Assembly: GCA_945957555.1 (NCBI GenBank) | Contig: CAMFLX010000015.1 | Span: 1-57,263, forward strand | DNA length: 57,263 nucleotides | Direction: 5' to 3' | DNA from: an uncultured Cytophagales bacterium | GTDB lineage: Bacteria > Bacteroidota > Bacteroidia > Cytophagales > UBA9547 | Shown: one piece after another, positions 37,453-44,884 of the stretch | Layout: each line of letters starts with the position of its first letter | Numbering within the stretch: position 1 is the first letter of the stretch | Position numbers and translations under genes: made by a program | The notes under the pieces: generated by a model | The model's database searches: none | What the model saw: the letters and a program-made list of their open reading frames with translations, nothing else | What the model was told of the DNA's origin: nothing

Positions 37453-38769
37453 ATGAAAACATCAAAAATAGTTTTTTTGGTTTTTAGTTTTTTAGTTTTT
37501 CAGATATTGAAAGCCCAAGAAAATTGTGATAAAATGCTATTGTGGCATCATGGTGAAGGTACTTTTTATGGTGGTGTAGCAGGCTCAGAGGGTGGCAATT
37601 GCAGCTTACCACTTGCAGCAGATGACACCTTGCACGTGGCCATGAATCATGTTGATTACGACTCGAGTAATTTGTGTGGAGCCTGTATTAGAATATTGGG
37701 TTCAAAAGGTGAAGTGATAGCCAAGGTGGCTGATAGATGTCCTGAATGCAAGCCTGGTGATATTGACATGACACCACAAACGTTCAATGTCATTGCCAAC
37801 ACTACCGAAGGCCGTAACAAAATATCTTGGCAGGTAGTACCTTGCCCATTTCAAGATCTCATAAAGATAAAATACAAAATAGGTGCCTCCGCATACTGGA
37901 ACGCCGTACAAATCCGGAACAGTAAATACCCTGTAAAGAAACTAGAATATCGAGATAGTTCAGGAAGCTATGTGAATATTCCACGTCAAATGTATAACTA
38001 TTTTTTAGCAGAACGAGGTCTTGATGCCGACAAAACCAAAACAGGTCCATATACTTTTCGACTCACCTCTATCAACGACCAAGTATTGATATTGAATAAT
38101 ATCCCTTTCGAAGCAACAGAGGAAGTATCTACAGGTATGCAATTCCCTTCCATGCAATGTAAGGACTGCAACTATGATCTTGGCGGAAGCGCCAAAGTAG
38201 ATAATTGCGGGGTATGCTCAGGCGGGAATACAGGTATCGCCCCCAATAGCACATGCAAAAAAGATTGTCGCGGATATTGGAACGGAATAGCCTATACAGA
38301 TGAATGTGGAAAATGTGTAGATCGATTGACACTCTATACCCCATGTGGCAAAGATTGTAACGGAGAACTTGGAGGAATGGCATACACTGACTTGTGTGGT
38401 GATTGTGTGGGTGGAAATACTGGAAAAACTGCGTGCCAAACCAATCAATGTGAAGGAGAATGGGGTGGTAATGGCTATTTTGGATTATTCTGTAACAACA
38501 ATGTGACAACCTCACTGACTGATTATCCAAAAAATGGCGCCCCAACACTTGTAATGAGAAACAACAAACTCTACTTAAACACAGACGAGGAGATCATTCA
38601 TGTTGATCAAATTATGCTTTGTGGTACACTAGTAGCCGTCTCCGTTGATAAAATAAATAATAACACTTATGAAATCAATGCCCATAAAAATGTAAGTGAA
38701 TTTCCAAGTATATTTAGGATAAGGACCCATAATGCCAGCTATTCATCTAAAATATTATTTATAGAGTAA
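37453..38769 (+). CDS. bacterial expansin (EXLX-type) with tandem Cys-rich modules
   Basis: The 438-residue protein has a signal peptide (to about residue 21). Residues about 25-130 form the expansin D1 double-psi barrel: GEGTFYGG opening, and ADRCPECKPGDIDMTP with Asp94 and Asp105 aligning with the conserved Asp71 and Asp82 of Bacillus subtilis EXLX1. Residues about 134-232 are the cellulose-binding D2 (CBM63): YWNAVQIRNSKYPVKKLEY is very close to EXLX1, and Trp149 is one of the flat aromatic binders. Three Cys-rich modules and part of a fourth follow (about 235-350), then an unrecognised beta domain to 438. Expansins loosen cellulose-matrix contacts without hydrolysis. There is no YPNP-type sorting domain, unlike all neighbours, so the final export route is unclear. 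Confidence 0.92.
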   Translation: MKTSKIVFLVFSFLVFQILKAQENCDKMLLWHHGEGTFYGGVAGSEGGNCSLPLAADDTLHVAMNHVDYDSSNLCGACIRILGSKGEVIAKVADRCPECKPGDIDMTPQTFNVIANTTEGRNKISWQVVPCPFQDLIKIKYKIGASAYWNAVQIRNSKYPVKKLEYRDSSGSYVNIPRQMYNYFLAERGLDADKTKTGPYTFRLTSINDQVLILNNIPFEATEEVSTGMQFPSMQCKDCNYDLGGSAKVDNCGVCSGGNTGIAPNSTCKKDCRGYWNGIAYTDECGKCVDRLTLYTPCGKDCNGELGGMAYTDLCGDCVGGNTGKTACQTNQCEGEWGGNGYFGLFCNNNVTTSLTDYPKNGAPTLVMRNNKLYLNTDEEIIHVDQIMLCGTLVAVSVDKINNNTYEINAHKNVSEFPSIFRIRTHNASYSSKILFIE

Positions 38770-38940
38770 TGGTAGAAGCCACAAAATAATGAATTACATC
38801 AACTGCTTGCTTATGATAAAAACAAAACACCCAAAAAGTGCAGAAACCACCCATCAAATATTTGTTACAAAAATCAAGTTGGATCATTACCTTTTTGATC
38901 GCTTAATTGATATTACGCAACTATAAAACTTTAAAAACTG
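38770..38940. other. intergenic region with a weak motif-like site
   Basis: CATTAC (38885-38890) and GATAT (38909-38913) are separated by 18 bases, 27 bases before the GTG start of the next gene. This copies the spacing of the bipartite motif but not its exact bases, so it is a weak fifth candidate. Confidence 0.3.
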
Positions 38941-41217
38941 GTGATTACAACATTAATTCAGTTCTTTATTTGTAAAAATAAAATACTCCTGAACAACTTT
39001 AATATTTTAGCCCTTTGGGTATCTATATTAGCACTATCAGTTACTACAAATTTAAAATCACAAAATTTCAAGCATCCAGGTTGCACGGTCTCCAAGTCAG
39101 ATTTGGAACGTTGGAGAGCCAAAGTCCTCGCCAAGGAGTCTCCTTGGATAGATGGCTACAACTTAATGGTAGCCGACAAGAACTCGGGCAGTTGGAACAA
39201 TGCGGTGCCCAACACTACCATCGGTGGAAATAACATACGCCAACGGGCTTCGTTTGATGCCAACATGGCTTATTTGAATACGTTGCGGTTCTATGTATCG
39301 GGAGATGTGGCTCATAGAGATTGTGCAGTTCGCATACTCGATGCGTGGTCGGAGAAAGTAAATGCCGTGGTGACGGGCGAGTTATTCATGTTGCCCGCTT
39401 GGGCAATGGCCGATGCTGGAGAGCTCCTGCACGGAGTTTATCCCGAGTGGCCCAATTTTGAGCGATTCAAAAACATGTGCGTGAATTTTATCTATCCAGC
39501 TTGTGAGGGTTTTACAAAGAATTGTGGCTCTTGGCCAGGATGGGACGGACCTGCGAATGTCGCATGTTTGGAAATTGCAGTTTTGGCAGACGACACCGCA
39601 AAGTTCAACAAGGCCATTGCGTATTTTAAAAATGGAGAAGGTGGTGGCTGTATCACCAATGCCATACTGCCATCAGGACAAATCACAGAAATGGGACGCG
39701 ACCAGCCTCACGCCGAAATTGGCCCTAACGCTTTTGCAGATGTATGCCAAATAGCCTGGAACCAAGGCATTGACCTATACAGCTTTGCTGACAATCGCTT
39801 GATGAAAGGCTTTGAGTATTTTAGAAAATATAATCTCAACCATGCAGTAGACTGGGAATCGTTGGCTGATGATTGTAGTGGGCAGAATTTTTACTATCCT
39901 GCACTAAAATGGCACAACAGAATTTATGGCAGTGGCGAGAGGGTGTACAACCATTATACAGTGGTCAAAAAACTGCAAATGCCCTACACGCGAACCATGC
40001 TCAAGCATGTGGGAATACAATTGTTAACAGGATTAGCCACTTACTCTGACACCAGTACCCTTTACGTTGCTTGCCCAACTCCTGCTGCACCAAGCAGTCT
40101 CACTGCGATATCCAGAATAGATGATGTTTTCCTTAAGTGGTCGGCACCCCAAGGCGACCTTGCCAGTGGATATAAAGTGTACCGTTCCGATTTTAGTAGT
40201 GGCACGTATCAAGAAATTGCCTCTTGGACTGATAATACCACCACAGAGTATGCCGATACTTCATTGTCCGACACCAAGACAATGTTTTACAAAGTAGTGG
40301 CGCTGAACAGTTCAGGAAAGAGTGACTTTTCAAACGTGGCCAGTGCTGCCATGGCTTCTGCTGATACTGTATTGCCACGGGATTGGACATTTAGCGAGAT
40401 TGGAAGTGCCACTGGTGGCAAAATCACCTATGCCAATATCAACCAAAACAACACGTTTACCTTAAAAGCCAATGGGATTGATGTCTGGAATCCTGACAAT
40501 TTCAGTTTTGCTTCTACACCTGTTTCAGGAGATTTTACGATCATTGCTCGACTTTATGATGTTCGTCCAAATGTAAACACCACCTATGGACCGCAGGATC
40601 CCAATGAGATAAAGACCAATTACGGCATCATGCTCCGTGAAAATTTCGATCCCAAATCGTGTAATGTAGCAATTGGCTTGGGAGGCACTGGCACGCGAGG
40701 TGTTGGAATCACCCAACGTACCACCAACGGAGGCAATACCAGTTTTGTGGCTGGTGGCGATAGCCATACTTGGATGCCAGTATGGCTCAAACTAGAGCGT
40801 ATTGGCAATCAATTTAATGGCTATCAGTCGCAAGATGGCCTTAAATGGTTTTTGGTAGGCACTACAACCCTTGCCATGAAAAGTTCTTACAACATAGGGT
40901 TCTACGGTGTTCGCACACGTGATAAATTTGCATATTTCGACAACGTGAATGTTTTTGCCACCTGTACTAGCAATTGTGTAACTGTGATAACTGACGAATT
41001 CTCCGAGCAAAAACCTGTAGCTATTTATCCAAATCCGAGTAAGTTTGGATTTAATGTAAAAACTACTGACAATGCTGAAATACAAGTCATGGATTTGGAC
41101 GGCAAGATACTTGAAGTATACAAAAACGTAACTAGTTTGGAGTTAGGCATAAATCTTCGGCCAGGCATTTACCTTCTGAAATCGGACAACAATGTGTATA
41201 AATTGGTCAAAGATTAA
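38941..41217 (+). CDS. alginate-lyase-fold polysaccharide lyase with FN3, LamG-like and T9SS domains
   Basis: The 758-residue protein begins at GTG 38941; no in-frame ATG lies before the mature part. An export segment (ILALWVSILALSVTTNLKSQ) precedes an alpha-barrel lyase domain of the Pfam Alginate_lyase type at about 45-370 (for example GRDQPHAEIGPNAFADVCQIA and a Tyr/His-rich NHYTVVKKL). An FN3 domain (about 380-465), a concanavalin-like/DUF1349-type domain (about 475-675) and a sorting domain (IYPNPS, ending YKLVKD) follow. The fold serves alginate lyases (PL5) and also lyases of glucuronan-type polymers (PL38). In a pectin/xylan locus a glucuronan, glucuronoxylan-derived or pectic target is more likely than alginate. 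That is inference. Confidence 0.75.
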   Translation: MITTLIQFFICKNKILLNNFNILALWVSILALSVTTNLKSQNFKHPGCTVSKSDLERWRAKVLAKESPWIDGYNLMVADKNSGSWNNAVPNTTIGGNNIRQRASFDANMAYLNTLRFYVSGDVAHRDCAVRILDAWSEKVNAVVTGELFMLPAWAMADAGELLHGVYPEWPNFERFKNMCVNFIYPACEGFTKNCGSWPGWDGPANVACLEIAVLADDTAKFNKAIAYFKNGEGGGCITNAILPSGQITEMGRDQPHAEIGPNAFADVCQIAWNQGIDLYSFADNRLMKGFEYFRKYNLNHAVDWESLADDCSGQNFYYPALKWHNRIYGSGERVYNHYTVVKKLQMPYTRTMLKHVGIQLLTGLATYSDTSTLYVACPTPAAPSSLTAISRIDDVFLKWSAPQGDLASGYKVYRSDFSSGTYQEIASWTDNTTTEYADTSLSDTKTMFYKVVALNSSGKSDFSNVASAAMASADTVLPRDWTFSEIGSATGGKITYANINQNNTFTLKANGIDVWNPDNFSFASTPVSGDFTIIARLYDVRPNVNTTYGPQDPNEIKTNYGIMLRENFDPKSCNVAIGLGGTGTRGVGITQRTTNGGNTSFVAGGDSHTWMPVWLKLERIGNQFNGYQSQDGLKWFLVGTTTLAMKSSYNIGFYGVRTRDKFAYFDNVNVFATCTSNCVTVITDEFSEQKPVAIYPNPSKFGFNVKTTDNAEIQVMDLDGKILEVYKNVTSLELGINLRPGIYLLKSDNNVYKLVKD

Positions 41218-41452
41218 GCCACTCGGTGGCTCATCTGTCAAATGCAACAGAAAGGCAACATGAACCCAGGTCTCATACACACAACGTACAGTTGCCTCAC
41301 AAACTAGTGAGTATAGGCTAGTACTGACAGGTGTAGATGCTAAGCTTTACAACACTGTAAATTAAAATTAACTTGCCGTGTGAATTGAAATTAGTTACTA
41401 GAGGCAATCTGTATTTATAAATTGTTCAAACATTGTAATAGGTGTTTCGTAA
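41218..41452. other. intergenic region downstream of the lyase cluster
   Basis: The 235 bases hold a weak hairpin just at the lyase stop (AGCCAC TCG GTGGCT, no T run). Nothing else is recognisable. Confidence 0.4.
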
Positions 41453-42850
41453 ATGTTGATGATGAATTACGCTGAAAAATTTGAATCTCAAAAAGAGTTT
41501 TTCTATTCGATGAAGACGAGAGATGTTTCGTTTAGAATAGCGCAACTCAAAAAACTAAAGGATATACTAAAAGCGAATGAGGCACTTCTCTATGATGCCA
41601 TATACCGAGATTTCCGTAAGTCGAAGTTTGATACTTATGCCAATGAACTGAATATCATATATACCGAGATCGATTATTTCATTAAGAATATTGGCAAGTT
41701 AAGCCAAGCCAAAAAGGTAACAATCAATCTAGCGAATATTCCGGGAAAAAGCTATATATGCTACGAACCCTTGGGCACTGTTTTGATTATTGGGGCTTGG
41801 AATTATCCTTACCAACTCACCATTGCTCCAATAGTAAGTGCCATTGCCTCCGGAAACACTTGTTTTATAAAGCCGAGCGAATTGCCCATACATACCATGC
41901 AATTAATGGCAAAGCTTATTAACGAAAACTTTCCGGCAAACTACTTGTATGTAGTAGAGGGCGGTATCCCCGAGACAACAGAACTGCTAGCATTACCTTT
42001 TGATAAAATATTTTTCACGGGCAGCCCCAAGGTCGGCAAGATCGTGTATGAAGCTGCCGCAAAACATTTAACACCAGTGGTTTTGGAGCTGGGTGGTAAA
42101 TCTCCAGCCATTGTTACCAAATCTGCTGACTTGGACATTGCGGCAAAAAGGATAGTCTGGGGAAAGTTTATAAACGGCGGGCAAACCTGTATTGCACCAG
42201 ACTATCTTTTAGTAGAAGCATCAGTAAAGGAGCGACTAGTGCAAAACATACAAAAAAAACTTAAAGAATGCGCCTACGAACCTGGAGCTGAACACTATGT
42301 AAGTATCATTAACGAAAGGAACTTTGATCGTATTCTACAGCTGATAGCTCCAGAGAAGGTCGTATATGGCGGCAAAAGCGACAAGAGCTTGCTTTATATA
42401 GAACCAACCATCATGGACAATGTGGACTGGCAAGACCCTGCAATGCAAGAAGAGATCTTTGGGCCAGTGCTCCCTATAATAACATTCACTGACTTGGATC
42501 AAGTTTTGGAAAAGGTAAAACGCCTCGAAAAGCCCTTGGCTGCTTATTTGTTTTCAAACGATCCGTCGGAAAAGGAAAAGTTCAATAAGGAGTTATCATT
42601 TGGCGGTGGCTGTATCAACGATACGGTTATGCACATTACTCATGAGCGTCTCCCTTTTGGAGGCGTGGGGAATTCAGGCATGGGAAACTATCATGGGAAA
42701 TTCGGCTTCCTCACCTTCTCACATCAAAAATCAATCATAGAAAAGTCGCTAAAATTTGAGACCAACCTGAAATACCCCCCCTACTCCGACGCAAAACTTA
42801 ATTGGATAAAAAGATTAATAGTTGAAAGATTATGGCTAAAGTTGTTCTAA
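41453..42850 (+). CDS. aldehyde dehydrogenase, class 3 type
   Basis: The 465-residue protein is of the membrane-associable ALDH3/fatty-aldehyde dehydrogenase type. It has cofactor segment GAWNYPYQLTI, general base Glu212 in LELGGKSPAIV and nucleophile Cys246 in GGQTCIAPDY. The C-terminal part contains the typical PFGGVGNSGMGNYHGK. It would oxidise aldehydes to acids with NAD(P)+ in the cytoplasm. The first codons read ATG TTG ATG ATG, so the start may be 41453 or 41459. It overlaps the next gene by 19 bases. It carries no export signal, so it is probably not part of the secreted enzyme system and more likely deals with general aldehyde detoxification. Confidence 0.92.
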   Translation: MLMMNYAEKFESQKEFFYSMKTRDVSFRIAQLKKLKDILKANEALLYDAIYRDFRKSKFDTYANELNIIYTEIDYFIKNIGKLSQAKKVTINLANIPGKSYICYEPLGTVLIIGAWNYPYQLTIAPIVSAIASGNTCFIKPSELPIHTMQLMAKLINENFPANYLYVVEGGIPETTELLALPFDKIFFTGSPKVGKIVYEAAAKHLTPVVLELGGKSPAIVTKSADLDIAAKRIVWGKFINGGQTCIAPDYLLVEASVKERLVQNIQKKLKECAYEPGAEHYVSIINERNFDRILQLIAPEKVVYGGKSDKSLLYIEPTIMDNVDWQDPAMQEEIFGPVLPIITFTDLDQVLEKVKRLEKPLAAYLFSNDPSEKEKFNKELSFGGGCINDTVMHITHERLPFGGVGNSGMGNYHGKFGFLTFSHQKSIIEKSLKFETNLKYPPYSDAKLNWIKRLIVERLWLKLF

Positions 42851-43278
42851 GCAATCTTGAAGAAGCAAAAGCTGTGCTTCGCAAAATAATAGAGAGTGAT
42901 CGAGTAAGTTCTCCAAATTGGCCTGTATTTACTATAATGAGCCATTGTGCCCAAACCATACAGTACGCGATGACTGGGTACCCTAAAAGCAAGCCCAAAT
43001 GGATACAAAACACCATAGGCAAATGGGTACTTGGAAAGTTTTCTAGGCAGGGCTACATGAGCCACAACCTGCAAGCTCCGGTACCTGGCTCCCCTCCTAT
43101 AGAGAACACCGGTACAGCCAAAGACGGTATCAAGATCTTGCTCGACACCATTGAGACATTCGAAACATACAAAGGCGACTTGAAACCGCACTTGATTTTT
43201 GGAAACCTTAACAAAGAAGCGTACAATCAGTATTTTGCAATGCACATAGCCGATCATATATCGGAAGTATCTTACTAA
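42832..43278 (+). CDS. DUF1569 family protein
   Basis: The 148-residue protein starts inside the end of the ALDH gene. It matches DUF1569, a DinB-like four-helix family, with conserved-looking HCAQTIQYAMTG and a final His-rich segment FAMHIADHISEVSY that could supply metal ligands. No enzyme activity is established for this family as far as I know. Tight overlap points to translational coupling with the aldehyde dehydrogenase. Confidence 0.75.
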   Translation: MAKVVLSNLEEAKAVLRKIIESDRVSSPNWPVFTIMSHCAQTIQYAMTGYPKSKPKWIQNTIGKWVLGKFSRQGYMSHNLQAPVPGSPPIENTGTAKDGIKILLDTIETFETYKGDLKPHLIFGNLNKEAYNQYFAMHIADHISEVSY

Positions 43279-43517
43279 ACCAAATTAAAGGGAATACTTC
43301 CAGAAACAAGTTGCAAACTGCTGCTTTCAGTTTTGAAAATTGATATGGAAAAGAGACGTAGTCAATGTTCCAAAAAGTAAAAATAGCTTTAACGATTTAA
43401 GTGCAAGATGGTATATTCGCCCAAACATTGACAACAGTGACTGTTTCATGTTTAACAGTTAGACGGCAGCAATTGTCGGCACCATCACAAATAACAGAAA
43501 AATAAATTAAATACAAT

Positions 43518-43886
43518 ATGATTACTACAGTTGCTCAAATACTTACTGCTCTGATTGCAATCGAGCATTTATACATCTTGTGGATTGAGATGTTTGCATG
43601 GGAAACCTTGGGAAAAAAAACGTTCAGATCGATCCCTGAGGATCTATTTAAACCCACCAAGGTACTCGCTGCCAATCAAGGACTTTACAATGGCTTTTTG
43701 GCAGCAGGGCTCATTTGGTCATTTTTTGTCTCTGACTTAGTTTGGGCTTCAAACATTCGTTGTTTTTTTCTAGGCTGTGTCATAGTTGCAGGCGTGTACG
43801 GCACTTTTACTGCCTCAAAAAAAATATTTTTCATGCAAGCGCTCCCTGCCATTATCGCTTTAGCATTTGTAGTATTGACTTACTAA
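43518..43886 (+). CDS. DUF1304 family small membrane protein
   Basis: The 122-residue protein has four predicted membrane helices. The first contains IEHLYILWIEMFAW, and NQGLYNGFLAAGLIW follows, the signature of DUF1304. Function is unknown. It is preceded by about 240 bases without recognisable features and followed by a strong inverted repeat at 43894-43920. Confidence 0.85.
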   Translation: MITTVAQILTALIAIEHLYILWIEMFAWETLGKKTFRSIPEDLFKPTKVLAANQGLYNGFLAAGLIWSFFVSDLVWASNIRCFFLGCVIVAGVYGTFTASKKIFFMQALPAIIALAFVVLTY

Positions 43887-43893
43887 ATAAAAC

Positions 43894-43920
43894 ACGGACT
43901 GCACAAGAAGTGCAGTCCGT
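43894..43920. terminator. inverted repeat between convergent genes
   Basis: ACGGACTGCA (43894-43903) and TGCAGTCCGT (43911-43920) form a perfect 10-bp stem with a seven-base loop. On the minus strand it is followed by GTTTTATTTAG, so it best serves the DUF4249/TonB transcript. On the plus strand it may also stop DUF1304. Confidence 0.7.
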
Positions 43921-44096
43921 ACTAAGTTATCAAAAGGGTACTGTTGTTCATATTATTTAGTCGAAACAGCCTCTTTATATCTAGTTTCATTTAGCAAACC
44001 AATTTGCGCCAGAATCGCCAGTGTAAAATAAGTTGGCCAAAGCCAAATATAGTCCACCACTTAAAAATCCTTGGTTTTATATGTATACTCTTATTG

Positions 44097-44879
44097 TTAT
44101 TCCGTGATCTGTATTTCCTTTTCGGAGACCGTATGTGCACTGAAGTAGCCCAATTTTGCACCTTGTATGTTGCATGGAGGGTTTGCAGGTGAGCCACTTT
44201 GAGATTGTTCATCCAATGTATAGAAATACTGGTAAACGTCTTCATTGATACACATCATTTTCACCCGAATCTTATCCCCTGCTTCGAAGCTGGTGCTTTG
44301 GTCAAACATGGGTCTTTGATTGACTCCCCCATCAACAACCTTGTCATCAAACAAAAACAGCCCCTCTGAAAACTTATCGTTTATTTGCAACTTGAGCCTG
44401 TAGAAATTACCCAATCCCACAGGATCAACGAATATGGGTGTTACTAGCTTTGAACCACTGAAACCATTGGTCAATGTAATGGTATCCAAGGGCACTTTGG
44501 TGTTAGGCATGGTGCTTGTAGCAGTGTAAGTCTTGTTATCCACAATCACATTCAATTTGTAAGTAGCACCTAGCCTCCCTACAATATGGTTACTCGTGTA
44601 CAAGCCAGGTTTTGACTCCTTCAATGTATCAGAAACACCGCTTTCGTCGCTTATCACAACTATGGCACCGCTTACCTCGGGAAAGCTCCGGGAGTCATTC
44701 AGGCCCAATGACTGGGAGATTTTAACACTTGTAGGAGCTATAGAATCGTCAGTTATTTCTCCTTCAATCATGATCTCCGAAGATATGTACCTAGGATCGA
44801 TGTCAATTACTTTTTCGCAACTTGCCAATATAAACACGCCAGCCAATGGCAACAATATGGTTTTAAATGATAGTTTCAT
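44097..44879 (-). CDS. DUF4249 outer-membrane-associated lipoprotein
   Basis: The 260-residue protein has a lipoprotein signal peptide with lipobox LASC (Cys around residue 21) and the DUF4249 layout of beta-rich, Ig-like segments (IMIEGEITD near the start, LYTSNHIVGRLGATY in the middle). DUF4249 proteins are regular partners of TonB-dependent receptors in Bacteroidota, encoded directly downstream as here (5 bases after the receptor stop). It probably sits on the outer membrane and helps the receptor, by analogy with SusD-like partners. The substrate is not known and nothing links the pair to polysaccharides. Confidence 0.85.
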   Translation of the reverse strand: MKLSFKTILLPLAGVFILASCEKVIDIDPRYISSEIMIEGEITDDSIAPTSVKISQSLGLNDSRSFPEVSGAIVVISDESGVSDTLKESKPGLYTSNHIVGRLGATYKLNVIVDNKTYTATSTMPNTKVPLDTITLTNGFSGSKLVTPIFVDPVGLGNFYRLKLQINDKFSEGLFLFDDKVVDGGVNQRPMFDQSTSFEAGDKIRVKMMCINEDVYQYFYTLDEQSQSGSPANPPCNIQGAKLGYFSAHTVSEKEIQITE

Positions 44880-44884
44880 TTTGA

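Noticed and set aside
38941..41217. Calling the enzyme an alginate lyase outright
   Set aside because: The fold name does not fix the substrate and the context is pectin/xylan; kept as an alginate-lyase-fold lyase.
41393..41415. AGTTAC followed by GTATT before the aldehyde dehydrogenase gene
   Set aside because: The spacer is 12 bases, not 18, so it does not fit the motif.
43991..44245. 84-codon minus-strand frame overlapping the end of the DUF4249 gene
   Set aside because: Shadow frame of the DUF4249 gene in its upstream half; composition is not protein-like.
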